Source: a bacterium
GTDB lineage: Bacteria; Joyebacterota; Joyebacteria; Joyebacterales; Joyebacteraceae
DNA length: 41,984 bases
Direction of reading: 5' to 3'
NCBI GenBank assembly: GCA_025774545.1
Contig: JALGVU010000005.1
Coordinates: 1-41,984 of the forward strand
This document shows positions 32,716 to 40,303 of this stretch, piece after piece; the first letter of the stretch is position 1, and the number at the start of each line of letters is the position of its first letter. Below the pieces are notes generated by a model that saw only the letters and a list, made by a program, of their open reading frames with translations, made no database searches and was not told where the DNA came from. Position numbers and translations under genes: made by a program.

Positions 32716-33182
32716 GCTTCGTTCTCCTCGCCCACCGTTCTGAGCATCACGAGAGCGTCCTCCCCGTCGTCCGAGTAGTAGCCCCGCCGGACGGCGGCCT
32801 CACTGAACCCGAACTTCTCGTAGAGCCCGCGGGCCTTCCGGTTCGACATGCGCACCTCGAGGATCGCCAGTGCGACGCCCCGGCGGGCGGCGTCCTCGAG
32901 GCTGTGCTCGAGCAGCGCGGTCGCCACGCCGCCCGACTGCATCGCGGGGTCGACCGCCAGATTCCCGATGTGGAGCTCGTCTGCGACGACCCAGGAGACC
33001 ATGAAGGCGATGACCCGCCCGGCCCGCTCGACGACCCACGACGCCGACGTCGCACCGCCCGCGACCTCGTCCTCGAACGACGTCCGAGACCACGGCGCCG
33101 CGAACAGGTTGCGCTCGATCTCGCACACGCGATCGAGATCGGAGAGGGCCATCGGCCTGATCACGAGACCGAGGTCGTTCAC
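32712..33182 (-). CDS. rimI: Ribosomal-protein S18 alanine N-acetyltransferase-like GNAT enzyme
   Basis: The 156-aa GNAT protein has the RimI pattern: IRPMALSDLDRVCEIE at the start, acetyl-CoA loop VDPAMQSGGVATALL, LEVRMSNRKARGLYEKFGF and YYSDDGEDALVM near the end. In E. coli RimI acetylates S18; here it sits in the common tsaE-tsaB-rimI cluster. GTG 33182 is the start, with AGGAG 5 bases upstream. Of the 82 bases before it, one stretch (33227-33243) forms a perfect gcgaacg/cgttcgc hairpin and 33203-33214 is a 12-base palindrome; no promoter is seen. Confidence 0.93.
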   Translation of the reverse strand: MNDLGLVIRPMALSDLDRVCEIERNLFAAPWSRTSFEDEVAGGATSASWVVERAGRVIAFMVSWVVADELHIGNLAVDPAMQSGGVATALLEHSLEDAARRGVALAILEVRMSNRKARGLYEKFGFSEAAVRRGYYSDDGEDALVMLRTVGEENEA

Positions 33183-33264
33183 GTCCGCTCCTGCGAGAGG
33201 GAGCGCTCGAGCGCCTCCCCTGATCCGCGAACGGACCGTTCGCTCGACCGGCGTCCTCCTGCGA

Positions 33265-33936
33265 TCACGAGATGCCCCTCAGGTAGATCGGCTCGAGCGA
33301 CTCGACGTCGGCACCGGTCAACAGAGGCGCGTCCTCTGCGACCGCCCCGAGAGCGATCGGTCCGGGGGCGACCACGTCCGCATCCGGAAAGACGGCGGCA
33401 GCGCCGAGGCCCTCGCGGAGGGTGGAAGCGTAGGCCGTGGCGCCCGTCCCCAGGAACAGGACCGGCGAGCCAGAGGCGGCGTCACTCACGCGACGGATCA
33501 GGTCTCCGGGAGCGACGGCGAGGTCCGGCAGGAGCCGCTCGTGCGTGGGGCCCGCCCGAAAGAGGGCCGCGTAGACCTCCCCGCGCCTCGCGTCGAGCGC
33601 CGGGCACACGAGCCCGGTCGTCGTTTCTGCGCTCCTTGCGAGCGCCCGGAGCGTCTCGACGGGAACCACGGCGACGCCGCTCGCGCAGGAGAGGCCCTTC
33701 GCCGTGGCGAGACCCACGCGGAGCCCCGTGAATCTGCCGGGGCCGATCGAGACGGCGATGGCGTCGAGGTCCCGGAGCGCGGCGCCCGCGCGGTCGAGGA
33801 CCGCGGCCACGGCACCGATCAGCTCCTCGGCGTGCCCGCGCCCGGCGGTCCGTCGCTCGCGCGCGATGATCCTCCCGTCCTCGACCACCGCGACGTCCTC
33901 GAGCGGCGTCGACGTCTCAATCGTGACAAGCCGCAT
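33265..33936 (-). CDS. tsaB: tRNA t6A biosynthesis protein TsaB
   Basis: An ASKHA-fold partner of TsaD and TsaE, needed for the universal t6A37 modification in tRNAs that read ANN codons. The 223-aa product opens MRLVTIETSTPLEDVAV and has SIGPGRFTGLRVGLATAKGL, the most typical TsaB motif, and PALDARRGEVYAALF. ATG 33936 has GGGGGC upstream and overlaps tsaE by 20 bases. TsaD and TsaC are not in the window. Confidence 0.95.
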   Translation of the reverse strand: MRLVTIETSTPLEDVAVVEDGRIIARERRTAGRGHAEELIGAVAAVLDRAGAALRDLDAIAVSIGPGRFTGLRVGLATAKGLSCASGVAVVPVETLRALARSAETTTGLVCPALDARRGEVYAALFRAGPTHERLLPDLAVAPGDLIRRVSDAASGSPVLFLGTGATAYASTLREGLGAAAVFPDADVVAPGPIALGAVAEDAPLLTGADVESLEPIYLRGIS

Positions 33937-34417
33937 CGTGCCCCCGGTTCCACGCGGCCTCGGCGGAGGCGAGCACGGCCGCTGCTCTCTCCCCATAAGC
34001 CGTCACGTCGATCGTACGCGCGTTCCCGCCCGCGAGCCCGATAGCGACGTCGATGCGCTCCGCGGGGCGAAAGGCCGGCGCGCGGTCGGCCCACTCCACG
34101 AGCGCGACGCCGTCACCGAAGAAGAACTCCCGGTAGTCGAGATCCTCGACCTCTCGCTCGTCCGAGACCCGGTAGAGATCGACGTGGTAGATCGGCAGCC
34201 GCCCGTCGTACTCGTTCACGATCACGAACGAGGGGCTCGAGACGTGGCCGTCGAACCCGAGCGCTCGAGCGGCGCCCTGGATGGCGACCGTCTTCCCGCT
34301 CCCCAACTCCCCCACGAAGCCGACGAAGCTCCCCGCCTCGAGGCCGGCGCCGATCAGGCGGCCGAGCGCCCTCGTCTCCTCGGGCGACGATGTGCGGAAG
34401 TGTGCTCTGGCGCTCAT
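33917..34417 (-). CDS. tsaE: tRNA t6A biosynthesis ATPase TsaE
   Basis: Small P-loop ATPase that resets the TsaBDE complex. The 166-aa product has Walker A GELGSGKT (36-43), SSPSFVIVNEYDG and the Walker B-like HVDLYRV, then EWADRAP. The start is ATG 34417 (MSARAHFRTSSPEE); the longer open frame upstream is a shadow of the porX gene. It starts 11 bases after porX ends, with GAGG upstream. Confidence 0.95.
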   Translation of the reverse strand: MSARAHFRTSSPEETRALGRLIGAGLEAGSFVGFVGELGSGKTVAIQGAARALGFDGHVSSPSFVIVNEYDGRLPIYHVDLYRVSDEREVEDLDYREFFFGDGVALVEWADRAPAFRPAERIDVAIGLAGGNARTIDVTAYGERAAAVLASAEAAWNRGHDAACHD

Positions 34418-34428
34418 CACGATCCTCG

Positions 34429-35994
34429 CTACGTCCTCGGGAGCATGACGGCGCAGGGCAGGATCATCTCCTCGAGCGAGATGCCCCCGTGCTGGAAGCT
34501 GCCCCTGTACTGGCGCTCGTACCGGTGGAACTCGGTCGGGTAAACGAAGTAGTAGTCCTCCTTGGCGATCGCGTACTGTTTGCTCGCGCCGTCGCTCGGA
34601 AGCCGGTACTCGGAAGGCACCCTGATCAGGAAGGTCTCCTTCTCGTCGCACCCGAGATTGCTGCCGAACTTGTACCGCAGGTTCGTCGACGTGTCGCGGT
34701 TCCCCCGCACGAGCGCGGCCCGCCGCCCGAGCGTCGCGCCGTGATCGGTCGTGAGCACGACCGTGGCCTTCTGTCTGGCCATCTCGACGATGATGTGGTA
34801 GAGCGCCGAGTGATTGAACCAGGAGCGGACGAGCGACCGGAACGCCGGCTCGTCGGGCGCGATCTCCTGGAGGATCTCCGACTCCGACCGCGAGTGCGAG
34901 AGGATGTCGACGAAGTTGTAGACGAGCGACACGAACTGGTGGCCGTGGAGCGACGACATCTGACGGCGCACGTTGTCCGCCTCGTTCTTCTCGTAGATTT
35001 TCACGTACCTGTGCTCTGGCGAGAGACGGATGCTGTGCCGCTGGAGCTGGATGTCCATGAGCTGCCGCTCGTAGCGGTTCTTGCTGAACGCGTCGCGAGC
35101 GGGCCCCGACCAGAGATCGGGGACGTGGTTCGATAGCTCGATCGGGTAGAGACCGCTGAAGAGCGAGTTCCTGGAGTACGGCGTCGCCGTCGGGAGGATC
35201 GAGTAGTAGAAGTGGTTCGTGATGGAGAAGAACGGCTCGAGGCTCGGCATGAGGCTCATCCAGTGGTCGAGCCTCATGCAGTCGAGCACGACGAAGTAGA
35301 CCTTCTCCTTGGCCTTGAGTCTCGGCGCGACGAACCGCGAGAAGATGTCGACCGAGAGCGGCGGCCTGTCCTCGCTGTCGTTGACCCAGTCCCGGTAGAC
35401 CTGGGTGATGTAGCGCGAGTACTCGGCGTTCGCCGTCTGCGCGAGATCGTTGTGCGTCTGCCTCAGGCCCGCGTCGCGAAACCGATCGAGCTCGAGATCC
35501 CAGTTCACGATCCGCGTGTAGATCTGGATCCAGTCCTCCCAACCCATCGGCTCCATGATCCTCGCGCGGATCTCGTTGAACTCCGAGGCGTACGTCTGGG
35601 AGAGCTGGTCGCGCAGGAGCCTCCTGCCGTCGAGGATGCGCTTGATCGCGAGGAAGACCTGCGTCGGCTTGACCGGCTTGATCAGGAAGTCGTCGATGCG
35701 CCGCCCGAGCGCATCGTCCATGAGGTCCTCCTCCTCGCTCTTCGTCACCATGACGACGGGCAGGGACGGGTCGAGCTCCTTGATCTCCCCAAGCGTCGTC
35801 AGACCGTCCATCCCGAGCATCATCTCGTCCAGGAGCACGAGATCGAAGTGGTCGTCGGTCAAGAGCTGTATGGCCTCTTCCCCACCGGACGCCGTCCCGA
35901 CCTCGTAGCCCTTCTGCTCGAGGAAGATGATGTGCGGCCTCAGCATGTCTATCTCATCGTCGACCCAGAGGATCTTCCGTGTCGCGCGGTTCAT
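34429..35994 (-). CDS. porX: PorX-like response regulator with PglZ alkaline-phosphatase-type domain
   Basis: The 521-aa protein fuses a receiver domain (about 5-125: acidic pair Asp12-Asp13, phospho-acceptor Asp56 in LVLLDEMM, Thr84, Lys106) to a PglZ domain. PglZ belongs to the alkaline-phosphatase superfamily; the visible metal-site elements are VVLDCMRLDHW, the nucleophile segment ILPTATPYSRNSLFSG, the VYNFVDILSHSRS region and VVLTTDHGATLGR. This is the architecture of PorX, which in Porphyromonas and other Bacteroidota controls type IX secretion, and whose PglZ domain has been shown to hydrolyse oligonucleotides. The sensor kinase gene immediately upstream is the likely partner. tsaE follows 11 bases later. 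No T9SS structural gene is in the window, so a T9SS role is an inference. Confidence 0.9.
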   Translation of the reverse strand: MNRATRKILWVDDEIDMLRPHIIFLEQKGYEVGTASGGEEAIQLLTDDHFDLVLLDEMMLGMDGLTTLGEIKELDPSLPVVMVTKSEEEDLMDDALGRRIDDFLIKPVKPTQVFLAIKRILDGRRLLRDQLSQTYASEFNEIRARIMEPMGWEDWIQIYTRIVNWDLELDRFRDAGLRQTHNDLAQTANAEYSRYITQVYRDWVNDSEDRPPLSVDIFSRFVAPRLKAKEKVYFVVLDCMRLDHWMSLMPSLEPFFSITNHFYYSILPTATPYSRNSLFSGLYPIELSNHVPDLWSGPARDAFSKNRYERQLMDIQLQRHSIRLSPEHRYVKIYEKNEADNVRRQMSSLHGHQFVSLVYNFVDILSHSRSESEILQEIAPDEPAFRSLVRSWFNHSALYHIIVEMARQKATVVLTTDHGATLGRRAALVRGNRDTSTNLRYKFGSNLGCDEKETFLIRVPSEYRLPSDGASKQYAIAKEDYYFVYPTEFHRYERQYRGSFQHGGISLEEMILPCAVMLPRT

Positions 35995-36087
35995 TCGTGT
36001 TGCCTTTCCTCTGTGAGCGCCCGCGCCAGCCGCGGGGGCGATTGCGCCGGCAGCGCGGGAACTCGTCCCTCGCGGCCGCGTGCCGCG

Positions 36088-37365
36088 CTAGCTCGCCGGA
36101 AGCGAAATGACGAACGTCGTCCCCTTCCCGACCTCGCTCCAACCAATGTGCATACGGCCCTTGTGATACTCCTCGACGATCCTCCTCGCGAGCGCCAGGC
36201 CGAGCCCCCACCCGTGCCGCTTCGTCGAGTAGCCGGGCAGGAAGATGCGGCGCCGCTCCGCAGGCGTCAGTCCCTTGCCGTTGTCCGTGATGAGGATCCT
36301 CACCTCGCCGTCCCTCGGCGAGTGCTCGGTCGAGATCTCGATGCGGCCGCCCTCGGCCGGGACGGCCTCCGCGGAGTTCTTGACGAGATTCTCGATGACC
36401 CACTCCATCAGCTCGCGGTTGATCTCGACCGGAGGGATCTCGGCGTATCGCTCCTCGACCGTGACCTCCCTGCCGAGCCCCTTCAGACGCCGCCTCAGGT
36501 AGTCGACGGCCTCGCGGAGCACGACGACGAGATCCTGCCTCTTCGTCTTCGGGATCGAGCCGATCTGGCTGAAACGCTGCGAGATCTTCTCGAGCCGGGC
36601 GAGGTCGCGCTGCATCTCCTCGGTCATGTCCGTGATCTGCTCGAGGTCGCACCCGGCCATGGCCGACTCCTTGATCAGCTCGATCCAGCCCATGAGGGAC
36701 GAGATCGGCGTGCCGAGCTGGTGCGCCGTCTCCTTGGCCATTCCGACCCAGATCGACCGCAGCTCGGCGAGCTTCGCGTTCCGGAACCCCAGGAAACCGA
36801 GCGAGAGGAGGGCGCCGAACGCGAGGAGCTCGAGCGCGGGCACGTAGCGCATCTCGCGGATCATGCTCGATTCGCCGTAGTGGATGTACCCGAGCACGTC
36901 GTCGTTGGCCGGGTGCGTCATCTCGATCGGCCGGTGCCGCTCGTCGAGCTCGCGCTGGTACCGGATGACCTCGGCGAGGGGCGACTCATCGGGGCTCTCG
37001 ACGCTGGCGTCGAGGTACTCCTGGTGGGTCACCTCGTACGGGTCCAGGTCGATCGGGAGGCCCTTCCAGGTGATCGGAACGCCCCGGACGTCGGTGATCA
37101 CCATCGGGAAGTTGATCGTCTCGATGAGCTCGCTGAAGACGGCCCGGAGCTCCTCGTTCTCGCTCGCGGCGTAGGTGGACGACGCGCAGAGCCCGGCGAT
37201 CGATCGAGAGAGCGTGGCCGTCTGGATCTCGAGCCGCCGTATGAGGCTGTTCGTGTAGAGGAAGATCGCGATCGCGAGGACCGAGACCGACACGAAGACG
37301 TACGCCCTCGAGCGCAGGCCTCCCAGCTGCTCGGCGTTTCTCCACTTCGCTCCGCCAGAGGACAA
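36088..37365 (-). CDS. Sensor histidine kinase, probable partner of the PorX-like regulator
   Basis: The 425-aa kinase has an N-terminal transmembrane helix (YVFVSVSVLAIAIFLY), a periplasmic/PAS-like part with FPMVITDVRGVPITWKGLP and a second membrane helix (ALELLAFGALLSLGFLGF). The dimerisation His box is AKETAHQLGTPISSLMGW (His in AHQLGTP), followed by the ATPase boxes VIENLVKNSAEA (N), DNGKGL (G1) and GWGLGLALARRIVEEY (G2). The AHQLGTPISSL motif is common in Bacteroidota kinases. I prefer TTG 37365, which has GAGGAG 7 bases upstream; a longer GTG start at 37398 has no ribosome site and lies almost at the predicted transcription start. It ends 93 bases before porX. Confidence 0.9.
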   Translation of the reverse strand: MSSGGAKWRNAEQLGGLRSRAYVFVSVSVLAIAIFLYTNSLIRRLEIQTATLSRSIAGLCASSTYAASENEELRAVFSELIETINFPMVITDVRGVPITWKGLPIDLDPYEVTHQEYLDASVESPDESPLAEVIRYQRELDERHRPIEMTHPANDDVLGYIHYGESSMIREMRYVPALELLAFGALLSLGFLGFRNAKLAELRSIWVGMAKETAHQLGTPISSLMGWIELIKESAMAGCDLEQITDMTEEMQRDLARLEKISQRFSQIGSIPKTKRQDLVVVLREAVDYLRRRLKGLGREVTVEERYAEIPPVEINRELMEWVIENLVKNSAEAVPAEGGRIEISTEHSPRDGEVRILITDNGKGLTPAERRRIFLPGYSTKRHGWGLGLALARRIVEEYHKGRMHIGWSEVGKGTTFVISLPAS

Positions 37366-37407
37366 GGGACGTCTCCTCGTAAGATACGGCGCCGCCACCT
37401 ATTGGAT

Positions 37408-37436
37408 AGTCTAGCGAGCGCGGAAAGGCAAGTCAA
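37408..37436 (-). promoter_or_regulatory. Sigma70-type promoter of the kinase-porX unit
   Basis: Minus-strand -35 TTGACT (37436-37431), 17-base spacer, -10 TAGACT (37413-37408). It lies directly downstream of the 42-bp tandem repeats. Confidence 0.75.
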
Positions 37437-37445
37437 GGTTGCCAG

Positions 37446-37600
37446 ACGCGCGCACGTGCGGGAGGGCGCGGCCACCACGCCGCTCAAACGCGCGCACGTG
37501 TGGGACGGCGCGGCCACCACGCCGCTCAAACGCGCGCACGTGTGGGACGGCGCGGCCCCACCGCCGCCTGAACGCGCGCGCGGGAGGTCGTGCGCCAGGG
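37446..37600. repeat. Three 42-bp tandem repeats plus a degenerate fourth, abutting the kinase-porX promoter
   Basis: Units begin at 37446, 37488, 37530 and (partial) 37572. The first two differ at 2 bases; the third diverges at its end. Each full unit starts acgcgcgcacgtg, so it contains CACGTG at a fixed place. No real gene covers the array. The last unit runs into the hairpin at 37579-37612. With 42 bp per unit (about four helical turns) the sites would lie on one DNA face, 10 bp upstream of the -35. Confidence 0.85.
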
Positions 37601-37612
37601 CGACCTCCCGCG
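37579..37612 (-). terminator. Strong 12-bp hairpin between serS and the kinase gene
   Basis: cgcgggaggtcg (37579-37590) pairs perfectly with cgacctcccgcg (37601-37612) around a 10-base loop. It is about 70 bases after the serS stop. There is no U-tract. With the next hairpin it could insulate wecA-serS transcription from the kinase unit. Confidence 0.5.
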
Positions 37613-37650
37613 GAGAAGCTCGATCGTGTTGTGTCACGAACCGGCGGCCG

Positions 37651-37676
37651 GTCGCTTGGCCGGCCAAGCGGGCGAC
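37651..37676 (-). terminator. Hairpin just after serS
   Basis: A perfect 16-base palindrome, gcttggccggccaagc (37654-37669), extended by imperfect ggtc/gacc pairing. It begins a few bases after the serS stop at 37680. No U-tract. Candidate terminator or mRNA 3' end. Confidence 0.45.
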
Positions 37677-37679
37677 CGA

Positions 37680-38951
37680 TCAGTCGATCTCCTCGAGCCC
37701 GTCCATGTACGGCCGGAGTGCTTCCGGCACGACGATCGTCCCGGCGTCCGTCTGGTAGTTCTCGAGGATCGCGACGACGGTCCGCGCCATCGCGACGCCG
37801 GAACCATTGAGCGTGTGCACGAAACGTGCCTTGCCGCCGCCCTCCGGCTGGTACTTGAGGCCCGCGCGCCGCGCCTGGAAATCCTCGAAGTTGCTGCACG
37901 ACGACACCTCGAGCCACTGCTGGACGCCCGCAGACCAGACGTCGATGTCGTAGCACTTCGCGGCCGAGAACGAGAGATCGCCCGTGCAGAGCACCTTGAC
38001 ACGGTACGGGAGCCCGAGCCTCTGGAGCACGGTCTCCGCGTTCGCCGTCAGGGACTCGAGCTCGTCGTACGACGTCTCGGGCTCGACGAGCTTCACCATC
38101 TCGACCTTGTCGAACTGGTGGACTCGGAGGAGTCCGCGCGTGTCCTTCCCGTACGAGCCCGCCTCCCGCCGGAAGCACGGCGTGTACGCGGCGTACTTGA
38201 CCGGCAGACGCTCGCCGGGGATGACCTCGTCCCTGTGGACGTTCGTGAGGGGCACCTCCCCCGTCGGGATGAGGAAGAGGTCGTCCTCGTCGCAGCGGTA
38301 CATGTCGAACTCGAGCTTCGGGAGCTGTCCGGTCCCCTCCATCGCCGCGCGGTTCGCGATGAACGGCGGCGAGATCTCCGTGTATCCGTGCTCGCGGGTG
38401 TGCGTGTCGAGCATGAAGCCGATGAGGCCCCGCTCGAGCCGCGCGCCCGCGCCCACGAACGCCATGAACCCGGAGCCCGCGATCCGCCGCGCGCCCTTCG
38501 CGTCCAGGATGCCGAGCGTCTCCCCTATCTCCCAGTGCGGCACGGGCGAGGACGCGAGCGAGCCGGGCTCGCCCCACTCCCGGAGAACCACGTTCTCGTC
38601 CTCGTCGGCGCCGACGGGGACCGTCTCGTGCGGGACGTTGGGGATCGTGAGCTCGACCGTCCTGAGCTCCCCACGGACCGCGCCGAGCCTCTCGTCGTAG
38701 TCCCTGATTCGCGCCGAGACCTCGCGCATCCGCGCGATCTCCCGAGAGGCGTCGCCGCCCTCCTTCTTGAGCACGCTGATCTTCTCGCTCTCGACGTTCC
38801 GCTCGCGCTTGAGCGCGTCGGACTCGACCAGGAGCTTCCGGTGCTCCTCGTCGAGCGAGAGCAGCCGATCGAGGTCGGCCTTCTCGCCTTTGTCGGCGAT
38901 CGTCTTCCTGACGACGTCGGGATTCGCGCGGATGAACCTCAGATCAAGCAT
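37680..38951 (-). CDS. serS: Seryl-tRNA synthetase
   Basis: Charges tRNA-Ser, and also tRNA-Sec as the first step of selenocysteine synthesis, which matters here because tRNA-Sec is in the same window. The 423-aa class II synthetase has the N-terminal antiparallel coiled coil (about 25-105), motif 2 (PCFRREAGSYGKDTRGLLRVHQF) and motif 3 with LNGSGVAMARTVVAILENYQ. I use ATG 38951 (MLDLRFIRANPD, standard for SerRS, GGGTAGG upstream) instead of an ATG four codons earlier. It starts 40 bases after the wecA-like gene. Confidence 0.97.
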   Translation of the reverse strand: MLDLRFIRANPDVVRKTIADKGEKADLDRLLSLDEEHRKLLVESDALKRERNVESEKISVLKKEGGDASREIARMREVSARIRDYDERLGAVRGELRTVELTIPNVPHETVPVGADEDENVVLREWGEPGSLASSPVPHWEIGETLGILDAKGARRIAGSGFMAFVGAGARLERGLIGFMLDTHTREHGYTEISPPFIANRAAMEGTGQLPKLEFDMYRCDEDDLFLIPTGEVPLTNVHRDEVIPGERLPVKYAAYTPCFRREAGSYGKDTRGLLRVHQFDKVEMVKLVEPETSYDELESLTANAETVLQRLGLPYRVKVLCTGDLSFSAAKCYDIDVWSAGVQQWLEVSSCSNFEDFQARRAGLKYQPEGGGKARFVHTLNGSGVAMARTVVAILENYQTDAGTIVVPEALRPYMDGLEEID

Positions 38952-38991
38952 GGACCTACCCATCGCTCGGGCGTGCCCCTCGCGGGCACGC

Positions 38992-40179
38992 TCAGCTCAC
39001 TTCCACTGTCTCTCGGGATTCCTTCCTCGCGGGGACGCGCTCGGGGCGGACGGCCGGAGCAGACTCGTCGTCGGTCCGCCGCGGCTCCCCGATGCTCGAG
39101 AGGATCAGGAGATCCTCGTCGTCAGGCTCGTGGAGCCTCGAGACGCTCCGAGTGACCTGAGTGGCGCGCTCCGGCACCTGCACCCTGAAAAGACGGAGAC
39201 CCAGGAACGCCATGCCGCCGGCGGCGCCGAGCACTGCGAGCCCGACGAGCTGCGGCCTGCCCATCTGGAAGAGCGAGAGGTAGACCGCGGCTCCCGTGAG
39301 GGACGCCGATATCAGGTAGATCGTCGTCGCGGTCTGCCGGGCGGACAGACCCAGCCGCGCCAGGCGGTGCGAGCTGTGGTCCCTGCCTCCCTGCGCGACG
39401 TCGCGCCCGTCCCTCAGGCGCGAGACCGTCACGAGGAACGCGTCGAAGATCGGGTAGCCAAGCATGAGGACGGGAATCAGGAGCGCACTCGATCCCGCCC
39501 CCGCGTAGGACACGGCCCGGAGCGACAGCCCGCCGACTACGTAGCCGAGGAAGAGGCTGCCGGCGTCGCCCAGGAAGATGGAGGCGGGCGCGAAGTTGTA
39601 GCGAAGGAACCCGAGCGCTCCCCCGGCGACCGAGATCGCGGCGATCGCGGTGTACGTGTTGCCGTGGCCGAGGGCGAGCGTGAAGATGCCGAACGTCGCG
39701 ATGGCCGCCAGTCCTGAGGTGATGCCGTCCATGTTGTCCAGGAAGTTGAACGCGTTCATGAGGCCCACCATCCAGAAGAGGGCCAGGATGAACGCGATCG
39801 GGAACGGCAGGGGCAGTCCCTCGACCCCACCGGAGAGCAGCATCACGGCCGCCGCGACCGTCTGCCCCGTCAGCTTGACGGACGGCTTCATGCCGTTGGC
39901 GTCGTCCGCGAGCCCGAGGATCACGACCATGAGCCCGCCGGACAGGAAGCCCACGATCCTCGCGCTGTAGGGACAGCGGATGAGCGCGAGCGCCGCCGCC
40001 GCCGCCGCGAGGCTCGCGAGGGACACGGCGATGCCACCCATGAGCGGCGTGGGCGTCAGATGGACCTTACTGCGGCTGGGGAAATCGAGAAAACGCAGGC
40101 GTGTTGCCAGGCTGCGGACCGCCGGCGTCAGCGCCAGGACGGCCAGCATTGAGAGCCCGAAGGCGCAAAGAAAGATCAT
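38992..40179 (-). CDS. WecA/TagO-like undecaprenyl-phosphate sugar-1-phosphate transferase
   Basis: The 395-aa membrane protein of the MraY/WecA family starts lipid-linked glycan synthesis on the inner face of the inner membrane. It has about 10-11 hydrophobic segments and the family motifs DDANGMKPSVKL, NAFNFLDNMDGI, IFLGDAGSLF and GRDHSSHRL. The HxxH-type loop with GRDHSSHR points to GlcNAc/sugar-1-P transferases of the WecA/TagO branch rather than MraY. A hydrophilic C-terminal tail of about 60 residues (EPDDEDLLIL onward) is extra. ATG 40179 is chosen (GGGAG 5 bases upstream) over a GTG six codons earlier. It is preceded by a near-consensus promoter. Confidence 0.92.
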   Translation of the reverse strand: MIFLCAFGLSMLAVLALTPAVRSLATRLRFLDFPSRSKVHLTPTPLMGGIAVSLASLAAAAAALALIRCPYSARIVGFLSGGLMVVILGLADDANGMKPSVKLTGQTVAAAVMLLSGGVEGLPLPFPIAFILALFWMVGLMNAFNFLDNMDGITSGLAAIATFGIFTLALGHGNTYTAIAAISVAGGALGFLRYNFAPASIFLGDAGSLFLGYVVGGLSLRAVSYAGAGSSALLIPVLMLGYPIFDAFLVTVSRLRDGRDVAQGGRDHSSHRLARLGLSARQTATTIYLISASLTGAAVYLSLFQMGRPQLVGLAVLGAAGGMAFLGLRLFRVQVPERATQVTRSVSRLHEPDDEDLLILSSIGEPRRTDDESAPAVRPERVPARKESRETVEVS

Positions 40180-40214
40180 GACAGCTCCCTGCCCCACTGT
40201 TCCCGTGTTCGGGG

Positions 40215-40243
40215 ATTATTTCGGACACTTACACAGCTGTCAA
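40215..40243 (-). promoter_or_regulatory. Sigma70-type promoter of wecA-serS
   Basis: Minus-strand -35 TTGACA (40243-40238), 17-base spacer, -10 AATAAT (40220-40215), one mismatch from consensus. Predicted start near 40208 with a leader of about 30 bases. Confidence 0.8.
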
Positions 40244-40303
40244 GTTCTTTCTCTGGCCCTCACCACCCTTCTTGGAAGATCTTCGCGATCTCTGAGAAGC
40301 TCG

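Noticed and set aside
36088-37398. GTG 37398 as start of the sensor kinase
   Set aside because: It has no ribosome-binding site and lies 2-3 bases from the predicted transcription start. TTG 37365 has GAGGAG at 7 bases. A leaderless GTG start is not fully excluded.
37446-37600. Possible CRISPR array
   Set aside because: The units are directly adjacent without unique spacers, only three to four copies exist, and no cas gene is present.
35212-37758. An 848-codon plus-strand open frame whose end is repetitive (RAHVWDGAATTPLK)
   Set aside because: It is antisense to the kinase and porX, and the repetitive end comes from the 42-bp repeats being a multiple of three. No ribosome site or known domain.
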